A DNA stretch of 64,000 bases from Candidatus Dadabacteria bacterium (GTDB lineage Bacteria > Desulfobacterota_D > UBA1144 > Nemesobacterales > Nemesobacteraceae). Of this stretch, positions 52,418-63,904 are shown one piece after another (the stretch's first letter is position 1; each line of letters starts with the position of its first letter). Under the pieces are notes generated by a model, which was not told the origin of the DNA, did not search any database, and was given only the letters and a program-made list of their open reading frames with translations. The position numbers and the translations under genes were made by a program. The stretch lies in NCBI GenBank assembly GCA_009840385.1, contig VXNX01000013.1, forward strand, positions 448,222 to 512,221. Direction: 5' to 3'.

Positions 52418-53803
52418 CTACATGCATCTCTTAAGGAACCTTCTGGCTGCTGCTATCTCTTTTCTGACGTTCGCGGTTGAAGTGCCCCCGAATGAATTCC
52501 TGCTCTCAGCGGAACCCGAAAACGTTATCACCTCGAAAATGTCCTCGCCGATTTTCTTAGAAAACCTGCGAAATTCGGAAAGCTTGAGATCGGAAAGCTC
52601 TTTTCCATCCCGCTCTGCGTAAGAAACTATCTTTCCTACGGTTTCGTGGGCCGAGCGGAACGGAACGCCTTTGCGGGCCAGATAGTCCGCCACGTCGGTC
52701 GCGGTAACAAAGCCCCCCTCAAGAGCTTTTTTCATATTCTCTTCCTTAAATTCAAGCGTCTTGAGTATTTCGATATTAACCCGAAGGCAGAGCTTTACCG
52801 TGTCAACCGTATCGAAAAGAGGCTCTTTATCCTCCTGCATATCCCTGTTGTAGGAAAGAGGGAGTCCTTTCATCAGAGTCAGAAGTGCATTCAGGTTCCC
52901 GTAGACCCTGGCAGTTTTTCCCCGGGTGAGTTCCGACATGTCGGGATTTTTTTTCTGGGGCATTATGCTCGACCCCGTAGTGAACCCGTCCCCAAGGTCA
53001 ACGAAGTCAAACTCTTTTGCGCTCCACAAAACAAGTTCCTCGGAGAGCCTGCTGAGGTGCATCATCAGAACCGAGCAGCAGAATACGAACTCTGCGCAGA
53101 AATCACGGTCGCTCACCGCATCAATGCTGTTTTTGGAAACCGACTTAAAACCCAAGTCTCCGGCCGTCATCTCCCTGTCTATCGGAAACGAAGTTCCCGC
53201 CCCAGCGCAACTTCCAAGCGGGCTTACGTCCACCCTCGAAAGGCAGTTAATAAACCTCTCACGATCGCGCTTCAGCATCTCGTAGTAGGCCAGAAGATGG
53301 TGGGATAGAAGCACGGGCTGGGCGCGCTGCATGTGTGTGTAGAGAGGAAAAATTACTCCGAGATTCTTTGCGGAAAGCTCAACGAACTGTTCCGCCAGAG
53401 CGCACACAAGTGAAATTACCTCTTCCGTTTCCGTCTTAAGATAAAGCCTCGTGTCGGTTAGAACTTGGTCGTTTCTGCTCCTGGCCGTGTGCACCTTGGC
53501 ACCCGAAGAACCTGTTTTCTCGATAAGCCTTTTTTCTATATTGAGATGAATATCCTCGTAGTTCTCACTGAAAGGAAATTCCCCGCGGTCTATTTCCTTT
53601 TCGATCTCTCGAAGACCTTTGGTTATCCGGGACGCATCCTTGCGGGAAATAATCCCGGTTTCGCGAAGCATTTTCACATGAGCGATACTTCCCCTTATGT
53701 CTTCTTTGTAAAGACGCCTGTCAAAACTTACCGATTCCGAGAACTCCTCGGCGATGCTGTGTGTACGGGAAGCGAAGCGGCCTCCCCATGCTTTTTTAGC
53801 CAA
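52418..53803 (-). CDS. argH: Argininosuccinate lyase
   Basis: Last step of arginine synthesis: splits argininosuccinate into arginine and fumarate. The 461-residue protein shows KAWGGRFAS (4-12), HTARSRNDQVLTD (about 105-117) and the superfamily signature GSSIMPQKKNPDMSELTRG, including the catalytic loop. The start is TTG at 53803, with GGAG six bases upstream within the end of mscS; just one base separates its start from the mscS stop. Its partner argG is distant (11573-12772). No regulatory arginine operator was recognised. Confidence 0.97.
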   Translation of the reverse strand: MAKKAWGGRFASRTHSIAEEFSESVSFDRRLYKEDIRGSIAHVKMLRETGIISRKDASRITKGLREIEKEIDRGEFPFSENYEDIHLNIEKRLIEKTGSSGAKVHTARSRNDQVLTDTRLYLKTETEEVISLVCALAEQFVELSAKNLGVIFPLYTHMQRAQPVLLSHHLLAYYEMLKRDRERFINCLSRVDVSPLGSCAGAGTSFPIDREMTAGDLGFKSVSKNSIDAVSDRDFCAEFVFCCSVLMMHLSRLSEELVLWSAKEFDFVDLGDGFTTGSSIMPQKKNPDMSELTRGKTARVYGNLNALLTLMKGLPLSYNRDMQEDKEPLFDTVDTVKLCLRVNIEILKTLEFKEENMKKALEGGFVTATDVADYLARKGVPFRSAHETVGKIVSYAERDGKELSDLKLSEFRRFSKKIGEDIFEVITFSGSAESRNSFGGTSTANVRKEIAAARRFLKRCM

Positions 53804-53804
53804 T

Positions 53805-54896
53805 TCAGTCTCCAGTTCCCGCGCCGGTCAACGCAGTGTCCGTCGAATCAAGAAAAACCTTCCGGGTAGGATAAGCGAACTCTATTCCCTCTTCTGAAAA
53901 CCTTTTGAATATCTTCAGGTTAACGTTCTGCTGTATATCCATGTAATCATCAAACGAAGGAGTAAGAACAAAGTAAACTATATCGTAGTTAAGGGCAAAA
54001 TCGCCGTAACTGCTGAAATGCGCCCGGCCGAATCTCGCCTTCGGTTCCCCGTCTATTATCTCCTTTATCAACCCGGGTACTTTCACGAGCTCATCGTATG
54101 GCGTCTCGTAGACAACGCCGAGGGAAAAAAGAATCCTGCGGGTGTTCATCCTCTTGTAGTTTTTTATGCGGCTTTGCAGCAGGTCGTTATTCGACAAAAC
54201 AAGCTGTTCGCCCGAAAGGCTCCGCAGGCGCGTGGTCTTAAGCCCTATGTGCTCCACGTCCCCGCTCATACCGTCTATTACTATAAAATCCCCGACCTCA
54301 AAGGGCTTGTCGAAAATAATGGAAAGCGAGGCTATTAGATCGCCCAGAACGTTCTGGAGCGCAAGCGCCACGGCTATGCCCCCCACACCGAGCCCCGCGA
54401 TTATCGTGGTCGGGTCAAAACCCAGGTTGTCAATTGTTAGAATTACGAGAATTACCCAGAGAACCGATTTCGCGAAAAACCCCAAGCTCCTTATGTGCGT
54501 TATGGAAGCACCGGCGCCAGTTCCGATTTTTGAGAGCTTCTTCGAGACGTAATAGTCGATGAAACCCCCTCCCCATAAACCGACCTGAACGAGAAGGCAG
54601 ATAATTACCACACTTTTTCGGAATTCCTTTACCTGCTGGGTGAGGTCAAGGAAGAAGGTCGCCACATAGACCGAGAAAATTATGATCAGCACTATGCTGG
54701 TTTTCCCTAAGAGTGCCGAAACCAGATCGTCAAGATCGGTTTCGGTCTTCTCGGCAAGACTGGCAAACGACCTCACGAACCTTTTCAGAATAAAGTTAAA
54801 GGCTAAGGCTAAGACGACCGCCGCTCCGAGAGCCCAGAGCCACGACTCGGCGGAATTGCCCAGGTAAGTCTCGCTAAATATTTCCTCGATGTTCAA
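53805..54896 (-). CDS. MscS-family small-conductance mechanosensitive channel
   Basis: A 363-residue inner-membrane channel that releases solutes under osmotic shock. Several N-terminal helices (LWALGAAVVLALAFNFILKRFV and others) lead to the pore helix and beta domain: GLGVGGIAVALALQNVLGDLIASLSI near the middle is the TM3 pore signature, followed by FEVGDFIVIDG. The C-terminal domain (RILFSLGVVYETPYDELVKVPG) is normal. The start is TTG at 54896. It is one base upstream of argH, an odd pairing for co-transcription. Not the long MscK type. Confidence 0.92.
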   Translation of the reverse strand: MNIEEIFSETYLGNSAESWLWALGAAVVLALAFNFILKRFVRSFASLAEKTETDLDDLVSALLGKTSIVLIIIFSVYVATFFLDLTQQVKEFRKSVVIICLLVQVGLWGGGFIDYYVSKKLSKIGTGAGASITHIRSLGFFAKSVLWVILVILTIDNLGFDPTTIIAGLGVGGIAVALALQNVLGDLIASLSIIFDKPFEVGDFIVIDGMSGDVEHIGLKTTRLRSLSGEQLVLSNNDLLQSRIKNYKRMNTRRILFSLGVVYETPYDELVKVPGLIKEIIDGEPKARFGRAHFSSYGDFALNYDIVYFVLTPSFDDYMDIQQNVNLKIFKRFSEEGIEFAYPTRKVFLDSTDTALTGAGTGD

Positions 54897-55001
54897 TTTA
54901 ATGCCCTCTCTGATACAAAAACACGCCCGTCCCCGTGTACGGCCATCATATAGATACCCGCTTGATTAACCTTAAACAACAAAGAAAGCCAGAGGAAAGA
55001 A

Positions 55002-55637
55002 TCAGAAGGAACTTCCCGGCTCTTTTAGAAACTCGGTTTCTTCCGGAGTGGATTCTCTTCCCAAAGCCGCGTTCCTGTGGGGATACCTTCCGAATCTTTT
55101 TATTATGTCAGAGTGCCGCCCCGCGAAATCTGTAGAACAGGCTAGAGTTTCCCTGATTTCCGGATGCGGGGCGTATTCTTTTTCAAGAGCGGAGTATTTC
55201 TCAACACTCAGGCTCTGAATTTCCGGGCTCTCCGAGTGCATAAGCGGGAGGTAGAAAAAAGTCCTGCGTATTGGATGAAGGCCTTGGTCAAACCCCTTTT
55301 CAATACCCCCAAGGCATGCGCTAAGAGCCAAGGCGTCCCTAGAGAACGCTCCCGGGGTATCGCGGTAGATGTTCCTCGGAAACTGATCGACGACTACTAT
55401 AAACGCCACGGTGCCCAAGGGCGTCTCGAGCCAGTGGGAAAGTTCCCCTTTTTCGGCGAGCAGAACATATTTCTCAAATCTCCGCCTTACAAGATCGTCA
55501 AACTCCTCTGACTTCATCCACCAAGTCATCTGCTTTTCCTTCTCCGGCAGTTCACCCTCGCGCAGGTCGCCGAACCAGAAACTCAGCACTTCGGAGATTT
55601 CCTCGAATCCGTCTGCTGTCGAAGCTCCCTTTTTCAT
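55002..55637 (-). CDS. DUF924 family protein
   Basis: A cytoplasmic protein of 211 residues (from the ATG at 55637). The DUF924 blocks are present: VLSFWFGDLREGELPEKEKQMTWWMKSEEFD (about 18-48), WLETPLGTVAFIVVVDQFPRNIYRDTPGAFSRDALAL (about 73-109), and FFYLPLMHSE. The family adopts an all-helical TPR-like fold with no proven role. A GTG at 55655 would add six residues; neither start has a good ribosome site. The gene stands alone between mscS and nrdJ. Confidence 0.85.
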   Translation of the reverse strand: MKKGASTADGFEEISEVLSFWFGDLREGELPEKEKQMTWWMKSEEFDDLVRRRFEKYVLLAEKGELSHWLETPLGTVAFIVVVDQFPRNIYRDTPGAFSRDALALSACLGGIEKGFDQGLHPIRRTFFYLPLMHSESPEIQSLSVEKYSALEKEYAPHPEIRETLACSTDFAGRHSDIIKRFGRYPHRNAALGRESTPEETEFLKEPGSSF

Positions 55638-55863
55638 ACTTTGGGAGTATAACACAGGCAGCCAAAATCCTCATGGAAGCCCCACTCCCCGACCCAGAAT
55701 CTTTCACTCTGCAATTATGAGGGGGTTTTTAACCGCCCCGGAGTTACAAAGAAACTTTCATGATCCGAAGCTAATCATCTGATCTCACTGAAATTTTAGA
55801 ACCTGATAGTCTCTCTTTATATGGGCCTCTTTAATTTTATCTTAACAAAAATAAAATAGTTTC

Positions 55864-55892
55864 TTGACAATACCCAATATATTGTGTTTAAA
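55864..55892 (+). promoter_or_regulatory. Sigma-70-type promoter of nrdJ
   Basis: A consensus -35 box TTGACA (55864-55869) and a -10-like TTTAAA (55887-55892) have 17 bases between them. An NrdR box fills the spacer, the usual place for NrdR to block polymerase. The leader to the GTG is about 75 nt. Confidence 0.7.
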
Positions 55893-55918
55893 TAAACTTC
55901 ACGCACAAGATAAGCAAT
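55872..55918 (+). promoter_or_regulatory. NrdR-binding sites upstream of nrdJ
   Basis: The first box, ACCCAATATATTGTGT (55872-55887), matches the consensus acaCwAtATaTwGtgt at all but one position. A second stretch, GCACAAGATAAGCAAT (55903-55918), begins exactly 31 bases further on; its left half fits well and its right half poorly. Tandem boxes about 31 bases apart are typical of NrdR regulation of ribonucleotide reductases. Confidence 0.7.
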
Positions 55919-55927
55919 ACATCTTGT
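55905..55927 (+). repeat. Inverted repeat in the nrdJ leader
   Basis: ACAAGAT and ATCTTGT are separated by nine bases, forming a possible 7-bp hairpin in the leader or an operator. It overlaps the weak second NrdR half-site, so the two readings compete. Confidence 0.5.
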
Positions 55928-55975
55928 ACGTAAACTGGAAGGTAATGTTTATACGGAACTGCAAAGGAGGAGAAT

Positions 55976-58453
55976 GTGCCCGGAGATAAGAACCCCCCTG
56001 AAATCGCCGCGAATGGAACATCTGATCATGAAACTACAGCCGTTAATGAACAAGAAGCTAAGACTCAAGAACCTTCTCCGGAACATGTAAAACCTCCAAG
56101 CGATACTATAGATATTCCCGCAGAAACCATCGACGCCTTCGGCGGAGATAAGCTCAGGGCCCGGGTTTTCTACGAAAAATACGCCCTTCGCAACATAAAA
56201 GGAGAGATAGTAGAAAAGACTCCAGAGCAGATGTGGCGGAGGGTGGCAAGGGAAATAGCATCCCCCGAACAAAAAAAGGAACTAAGAAAGCAATGGGAGG
56301 AAAATTTCTACTGGCTGCTTTCCGATTTCAAGTTCATCCCCGGCGGAAGGATTCTCTTCGGCGCTGGTCAGAAGAGAAGGGCTACGCTCCTTAACTGCTA
56401 TTTCATGCCCATAAAGGAAGACTCCATAGAGGGAATATTCGAATGGTGCAAGGAGGCAGCCAGGACCTATTCTTTCGGCGGAGGAGTCGGAACCGACATA
56501 TCGGTTCTTAGGCCGAAAGGCGCCCCGGTGAACAATTCAGCCATATACTCGACTGGGGCCGTATCGTTCATGGACCTCCTGTCGACCACAACCGGAACCA
56601 TAGGGCAGGCGGGAAGAAGAGGAGCCCTCATGATAACCATGAAGGTCAATCACCCCGATATAATGGATTTCCTCGACATAAAAAACGACGAGGCAAGATC
56701 AAAGGTCCAGTTCGCCAACATCTCGGTAAAAGTGGATGACAAGTTCATGGAAGCCGTTGAAAAAGACACGGATTACGAACTCAGTTTCTCAAACGAGAAA
56801 ACCGAAATGAAAAAAACTGTACGGGCCCGCCAGATATGGGACAGGCTGGTTAAATCTGCATGGTCTTCGGCCGAGCCAGGGCTTATCTTCTGGGACACGG
56901 TCAAAAGGTACTCCCCTACCGAATACGCAAACATGGAAGTAAACGGCGTGAACCCCTGCAGCGAACAGGCGCTAGAGGACTACGGGAACTGCTGTCTCGG
57001 AAACGTGAATCTCTCCATGTTCGTCAAAAACGCTTTCGAGGAGGATGCCTCAATAGAATGGGAGAAACTCGAGAAAGCCTTTCAATACAGTGTCAGGTTC
57101 CTTGACGACATACTGGATTACAACATCGAAAAGCATCCCCTAAGTTTCCAGACAAAAGCGTCTTTAAGGTCTAGGAGAATAGGGGTCGGGTTCACCGGCC
57201 TAGGGGACATGCTTGCCAAGCTCAACATAAAATACGACACGGACGAAGGTGTAAAATTCACTGACGAGCTTTTCGAGCATATAAAGAACATCGTTTATGA
57301 AGCCAGTTCCGACCTTGCCAAGGAAAAAGGAGCCTTCCCGGTATTCGACCTCAAAACGCACATAGCGAATCCGTTCGTAGAAACCATGCGCGATAACGTA
57401 ATGAGCAAGATAAAAAAGCAGGGCCTTCGAAATGCGTGCATACTTACGGTTCCACCCGTCGGAAGCGGTTCGGTTCTTGCGGGGACCACAAGCGGCGTCG
57501 AGCCCATGTTCGCCCTGTCTTACCTCCGGCGCTCGGAATCCCTGTCGGAAGGAGAATTCAAGGTCTACCACCCACTTGTTTCTGAGTACATGGAGAAATT
57601 CGGGCTGGACGACGAGGCGGATCTTCCGGACACGTTCGTCACCTCTCACGAGATAAAGCCGGAGCTTCGGGTTCGCATGCAGGCAGCTATTCAAAAGCAC
57701 ATAGATTCGTGCATATCAAGTACCGTAAATCTCCCCAAGGACATAAGCCTTGAGGAAGTCGAAAAAATATATTTCCTCTCTTGGAAACTCGGCTGCAAGG
57801 GTATAACCGTCTACAGGGAAGGTTCCAGGGAAGGAATACTGATCACAGAAGATCAAGCAAAAGAAAAAACAAGCTCTCCACCCCGGGATGAAGGGATGTC
57901 AACCACCCACTCCAACCTCACACCATCCCCTCATCCCCCTCAAAAAGAAGCGGTAAAACCTGTCACGAGACCCCAAGTTCTGGAAGGTTTTACCGAGGCG
58001 ATAAAAACTGGGTACGGGAATCTCTACGTGACTGTCAACAGTCACGAAGGCAAGCCGTTTGAAGTTTTCGTCCAGATTGGAAAATCCGGATTTACTACAA
58101 TGGCCGATGCCGAGGCAACTGGAAGGCTGATATCTCTGTCTCTGAGGTCCGGGGTCGATGTCAGAGATGTCGTGGAACAGCTGGAGGCCATTGGAGGTTC
58201 CTCACCAGTTTTTTCAGGCGGACGGGTCATAATGTCCGTCCCCGACGCCATAGCGAAGGTGCTGAGAAGCCATTTCGTCACTAAGGAAAAAACTGGTGGC
58301 GAAGCCGAGGTGGCGGTGGATGCAAATGGCGGCAGCCAGAAGATTTCAACGGATCTTATGCTTGAGCAATGCCCGGATTGCGGAAGCAGAGCCCTGGCGT
58401 TTGAATCCGGCTGTGTTACCTGCAGAGGTTGCGGATTCTCAAAATGCAGCTAG
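55976..58453 (+). CDS. nrdJ: Adenosylcobalamin-dependent (class II) ribonucleotide reductase
   Basis: Reduces ribonucleotides to deoxyribonucleotides using B12, without regard to oxygen. The 825-residue chain has C141 (LLNCYFMPI) and C339/C340 (YGNCCLGNVNL) for the redox pair and C328-S-E330 (NPCSEQ) for the radical site. Glycine-rich SFGGGVGTDISVLRPKGAP and the late VGSGSVLAGTTSGVEPMFAL block fit class II. Residues about 660-740 form a TSCPD domain, and the tail ends in CPDC, CVTC and CGFSKC pairs that pass electrons from thioredoxin. A low-complexity linker (about 630-660) joins them. The start is GTG at 55976 behind AAAGGAGGAG. No ATP-cone is seen at the N-terminus. Promoter and NrdR box lie upstream. 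Confidence 0.95.
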   Translation: MPGDKNPPEIAANGTSDHETTAVNEQEAKTQEPSPEHVKPPSDTIDIPAETIDAFGGDKLRARVFYEKYALRNIKGEIVEKTPEQMWRRVAREIASPEQKKELRKQWEENFYWLLSDFKFIPGGRILFGAGQKRRATLLNCYFMPIKEDSIEGIFEWCKEAARTYSFGGGVGTDISVLRPKGAPVNNSAIYSTGAVSFMDLLSTTTGTIGQAGRRGALMITMKVNHPDIMDFLDIKNDEARSKVQFANISVKVDDKFMEAVEKDTDYELSFSNEKTEMKKTVRARQIWDRLVKSAWSSAEPGLIFWDTVKRYSPTEYANMEVNGVNPCSEQALEDYGNCCLGNVNLSMFVKNAFEEDASIEWEKLEKAFQYSVRFLDDILDYNIEKHPLSFQTKASLRSRRIGVGFTGLGDMLAKLNIKYDTDEGVKFTDELFEHIKNIVYEASSDLAKEKGAFPVFDLKTHIANPFVETMRDNVMSKIKKQGLRNACILTVPPVGSGSVLAGTTSGVEPMFALSYLRRSESLSEGEFKVYHPLVSEYMEKFGLDDEADLPDTFVTSHEIKPELRVRMQAAIQKHIDSCISSTVNLPKDISLEEVEKIYFLSWKLGCKGITVYREGSREGILITEDQAKEKTSSPPRDEGMSTTHSNLTPSPHPPQKEAVKPVTRPQVLEGFTEAIKTGYGNLYVTVNSHEGKPFEVFVQIGKSGFTTMADAEATGRLISLSLRSGVDVRDVVEQLEAIGGSSPVFSGGRVIMSVPDAIAKVLRSHFVTKEKTGGEAEVAVDANGGSQKISTDLMLEQCPDCGSRALAFESGCVTCRGCGFSKCS

Positions 58454-58491
58454 GCTTCTAGCTCTGAATTCAGACAAGTTCTGAAAAAGAA

Positions 58492-58893
58492 TTACTCTCC
58501 TGCCCGAGCCCGTGCTATCCTGAGCTTTCTATCAAGCTCCTCTCTCTGCGAAGGTTCCGCGTCCTGAAGTTCGTCAAGTTCCCTCTGGAAAGTCTCAGCG
58601 TCTTTTTTAGCGGCCGAGACGTCAACTTCTTCGGGATTCTCTGACTGGTCGGTAAGAATGCTGATGGTGTCGTCCTTCACATCAGCAAGACCGCCATGGA
58701 TTATAAGCGTATTTTCTCCCGACTCCTCAGTTTTAAACCGGAGCCTTCCAGGAAAAAGCACGGAAAGAAAAGGAACGTGACCCGGCAAAACGCCGAATTC
58801 TCCCATCTGGCCGGGAGCCACGAGTTCCTCGACCTCGCCGTCAAACACGAGTTTTTCGGGAGTTATTATCTTGAGTCGCAGTTTTTCAGCCAA
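58492..58893 (-). CDS. atpC: ATP synthase F1 epsilon subunit
   Basis: The 133-residue epsilon subunit of the rotary stalk; it also restrains ATP hydrolysis. The N-terminal beta-sandwich opens KLRLKIITPEKLVFDGEVEELVAPGQMGEFGVLPGHVPFLSVL, the family pattern. The C-terminal helical part ends LDRKLRIARARAGE. The start is TTG at 58893 with GGAG nine bases upstream, placed right at the end of atpD. It is the last gene of the ATP synthase operon. Confidence 0.95.
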   Translation of the reverse strand: MAEKLRLKIITPEKLVFDGEVEELVAPGQMGEFGVLPGHVPFLSVLFPGRLRFKTEESGENTLIIHGGLADVKDDTISILTDQSENPEEVDVSAAKKDAETFQRELDELQDAEPSQREELDRKLRIARARAGE

Positions 58894-58907
58894 TGTACTT
58901 ATCTCCG

Positions 58908-61264
<2,357 letters not shown>

Positions 61265-61284
61265 TGTCCTTTTCCGCTAGTATG

Positions 61285-62802
61285 TCAGGCAAGCTCGCCC
61301 AGTTGGTTTTTAAGTTCGTCAAGCGCAGCCTCAAGCTTTCCCTCAAGCTCATCCGAAACAACTTTTTTCTCCTTTATTTCCGCGAGATACTCAGGGTACT
61401 TAGACTCAAGGAAAGAAAACAGCTCCCTTTCGTATTTTCTCACCGCGGAGGTCGGATAGTCGTCAACATAGCCGTTTGTAACAGCGAATATAATCAGGAT
61501 CTGCTTTTCAACCCCCTGGGGTTCGTACTGATCCTGTTTGAGGGCTTCAACAAGCCTGCTTCCCCGGGCAAGCTGGTTCTGGGTTACCTTGTCAAGGTCG
61601 GAAGCGAACTGCGCGAACGCCTCGACTTCCCTGTACTGGGCAAGCTCGAGCCTCAGGGTTCCGGCAACATTCTTCATCGCCTTTATCTGAGCGCTTCCCC
61701 CTACCCTTGAAACCGAAAGACCGACGTTAATCGCGGGGCGCACACCCGAGTAGAAAAGATCACTCTCAAGGTATATCTGCCCGTCGGTAATAGAAATCAC
61801 GTTCGTGGGAATGTAAGCGGACACGTCACCCGCCTGCGTTTCAATTATTGGAAGGGCCGTAAGCGAACCCCCACCGTCCTCGTCTCTCATTTTGGCAGCG
61901 CGCTCAAGAAGTCTTGAGTGAAGATAGAAAACGTCTCCCGGGTAAGCCTCTCGTCCCGGCGGTCTCTTTAGAAGAAGCGAGAGCTGACGATATGACCACG
62001 CGTGCTTCGTCAAATCATCGTATATTATGAGCGCATGGCGGCCGGTGTCTCTGAAATACTCTCCCAGTGCACAGCCAGAGAAGGGAGCAAGGAACTGAAA
62101 AGGAGCCGGGGTGCTGGCCGTGGCGGAAACTATGGTCGTGTACTTCATGGCATCGTGTTCCTTGAGCTTGTCGACTACCTGCGCTACTGTCGACTGTTTC
62201 TGCCCTATGGCCACGTATATGCAGTGAACATCCTCTTCCCTCTGGTTTATTATCGTGTCAATTGCAATAGCGGTCTTTCCGACCTGACGGTCCCCCAGTA
62301 TAAGCTCTCTCTGTCCCCTTCCTATCGGTATCATGGAATCGACGGCCTTAAGTCCAGTCTGAAGGGGTTCGTTTACCGACTGGCGGTAAATAACTCCAGG
62401 GGCTTTCACCTCGATCTGCCTTGTTTCCGTGGTAGCTATTTCTCCGAGACCGTCAATCGGTCTTCCGAGAGCGTCAACTACCCTTCCGCCAAGAGCGTCT
62501 CCGACCGGCACCTCGGCGATGCGGCCTGTGCGCTTTACCGTCCCCCCTTCGCTGAGGTGAGAGTCTTCTCCGAAAAGAGCGACTCCGACATTATCCTCTT
62601 CAAGGTTTAGGACAAGTCCGGTGATTCCGCCGTCAAACTCGACGAGCTCTCCCGCTACCGCCTGGTCAAGACCGTAAACCCTGGCAATACCGTCGCCGAC
62701 GGAAATAACCGTGCCGACTTCTTCGGTATCAACCTTTCGTTCATAGCCCTTTATCCTGTTTCTCAGAATCTCGCCTATACTTTCTGCTCTTAGTTCCTGC
62801 AT
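61285..62802 (-). CDS. atpA: ATP synthase F1 alpha subunit
   Basis: The 505-residue non-catalytic nucleotide-binding subunit. The N-terminal crown [41 protein letters not shown] is typical; Walker A reads [15 protein letters not shown] and [22 protein letters not shown] is the Walker B region. [17 protein letters not shown] is the family signature. Spaced 20 nt from atpG and 26 nt from atpH. Confidence 0.97.
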   Translation of the reverse strand: MQELRAESIGEILRNRIKGYERKVDTEEVGTVISVGDGIARVYGLDQAVAGELVEFDGGITGLVLNLEEDNVGVALFGEDSHLSEGGTVKRTGRIAEVPVGDALGGRVVDALGRPIDGLGEIATTETRQIEVKAPGVIYRQSVNEPLQTGLKAVDSMIPIGRGQRELILGDRQVGKTAIAIDTIINQREEDVHCIYVAIGQKQSTVAQVVDKLKEHDAMKYTTIVSATASTPAPFQFLAPFSGCALGEYFRDTGRHALIIYDDLTKHAWSYRQLSLLLKRPPGREAYPGDVFYLHSRLLERAAKMRDEDGGGSLTALPIIETQAGDVSAYIPTNVISITDGQIYLESDLFYSGVRPAINVGLSVSRVGGSAQIKAMKNVAGTLRLELAQYREVEAFAQFASDLDKVTQNQLARGSRLVEALKQDQYEPQGVEKQILIIFAVTNGYVDDYPTSAVRKYERELFSFLESKYPEYLAEIKEKKVVSDELEGKLEAALDELKNQLGELA

Positions 62803-62828
62803 TTCTAGCTCCTTTGGAATTATTGGAA

Positions 62829-63371
62829 TCAGGACGGGGAGAGAACTCCTCTTATTCTCTCAAGTTGCGTCCTAACGCTGTTATCGTAAACCTTGTCTCC
62901 CACCTGCGCCTTTATTCCGCCTATCATGGAAGGATCGACCTTAAGCGATACTTCAACCGTTTTTCCGGTCGCCACGCGGAGTGCAGCGCTGAGTCTGTCG
63001 ACATCGCCCGGGCTAAGATCCCTAGCTGAGGTAACCTCGGCCGTCACCTTTCCTACCGCTTCGTCAAGTCTTGCGAGCACGGCTTCCCTTGAACCAAGAA
63101 GAGCCGGAACCTTCTCCATCTCCAAAACGAGCAGAATAAATCTTCTCGTAATATCAAGAAAAGACGCCGCCTCGAGAAAATCCCCCACAACCGCCTTTTT
63201 CTCCTCCATCGAAAACACCGTGCTCAAGAGAACGTCCCTTAGTTCCCCCGAACCGCAGAACCGTTCGAAGAAATTCTCCATGTCGGTTCTTACCCCCGAA
63301 AGCTCGCGCTCATCCGCAGCGGAATCCACAAGTGCCGAGACAAGATCTCTCAGTGTCGCAACTGTTGCCAT
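62829..63371 (-). CDS. atpH: ATP synthase delta subunit
   Basis: The 180-residue peripheral-stalk subunit linking F1 to the b subunits. It has an N-terminal helical bundle ([21 protein letters not shown]), a middle segment ([20 protein letters not shown]) and the conserved C-terminal strand [30 protein letters not shown]. The first 22 nt overlap the end of atpF, so it is probably coupled to it in translation. Confidence 0.94.
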   Translation of the reverse strand: MATVATLRDLVSALVDSAADERELSGVRTDMENFFERFCGSGELRDVLLSTVFSMEEKKAVVGDFLEAASFLDITRRFILLVLEMEKVPALLGSREAVLARLDEAVGKVTAEVTSARDLSPGDVDRLSAALRVATGKTVEVSLKVDPSMIGGIKAQVGDKVYDNSVRTQLERIRGVLSPS

Positions 63372-63859
63372 TTTCCTTCCTCGATCATTTTTACAAAATC
63401 GTCAACCGAATCGGTCGTAAAATCTGCGTCCACCTTCTCCCTTATCATCTTCTCGGCAAGCACAAGAGCCGAGTCGACCACTTCGGACTGTATCTCGGAA
63501 ACCGCCTTTGTGGTCTCGAGCCGAATAGTATCCTCGACCTCTTTTTTTATCATCTCGCAGCTTTTCTCGGCCGCGGAGACAAGCTCATCCCTCTCGGTCT
63601 CACCCTGCTTTTTTATATTCTCCTGAAGAGCCGCTACCTCGGAGGCCACCGCATCAAGCTTCGCCGAGTATTCTTCAAGCGTCGCTTTCGCCTGCTCGGC
63701 CGCAGCGGCAGCGCGGTCCACTTCCGAGCGGAGTCTTTCTTTTCTGTTTTTCAGGAAGGAAAGAAAGGGCTTCCTGATGAGGTATATAAGAAGACCCATC
63801 AGCAGACCCAGGTTAACGGCGTGCTTTATTACAAACGCCCAATTAAAATGGCTATCCAA
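63350..63859 (-). CDS. atpF: ATP synthase F0 b subunit
   Basis: The 169-residue membrane-anchored stator. One N-terminal helix (WAFVIKHAVNLGLLMGLLIYLI, residues 7-28) is followed by a long, charged coiled coil (RKERLRSEVDRAAAAAEQAKATLEEYSAKL ...) reaching the C-terminus. The start is TTG at 63859, with a GGGGGAA-type site upstream; the following ATG is not in a suitable place. It sits 45 nt from the end of a second b-type gene. Confidence 0.92.
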   Translation of the reverse strand: MDSHFNWAFVIKHAVNLGLLMGLLIYLIRKPFLSFLKNRKERLRSEVDRAAAAAEQAKATLEEYSAKLDAVASEVAALQENIKKQGETERDELVSAAEKSCEMIKKEVEDTIRLETTKAVSEIQSEVVDSALVLAEKMIREKVDADFTTDSVDDFVKMIEEGKWQQLRH

Positions 63860-63904
63860 TTCGTGGTTCCCCCGAAAAATTAAAATCCGAATCCGCCCTC
63901 AAAG

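Larger units (their letters stand above)
55638..55975. other. 338-nt regulatory region between DUF924 and nrdJ
   Basis: No gene is seen here. The left part is mixed with one hairpin (GGTT / AACC in a G/C-rich context near 55722-55740). The right part is very AT-rich and holds the nrdJ promoter, a good NrdR box, a weaker second half-box 31 bases downstream, and a 7-bp inverted repeat. No cobalamin riboswitch was found. Confidence 0.7.

Noticed and set aside
55638-55975. Cobalamin riboswitch upstream of nrdJ
   Set aside because: No B12-box or multi-helix arrangement could be traced; the region is AT-rich with a plain promoter and an NrdR box.
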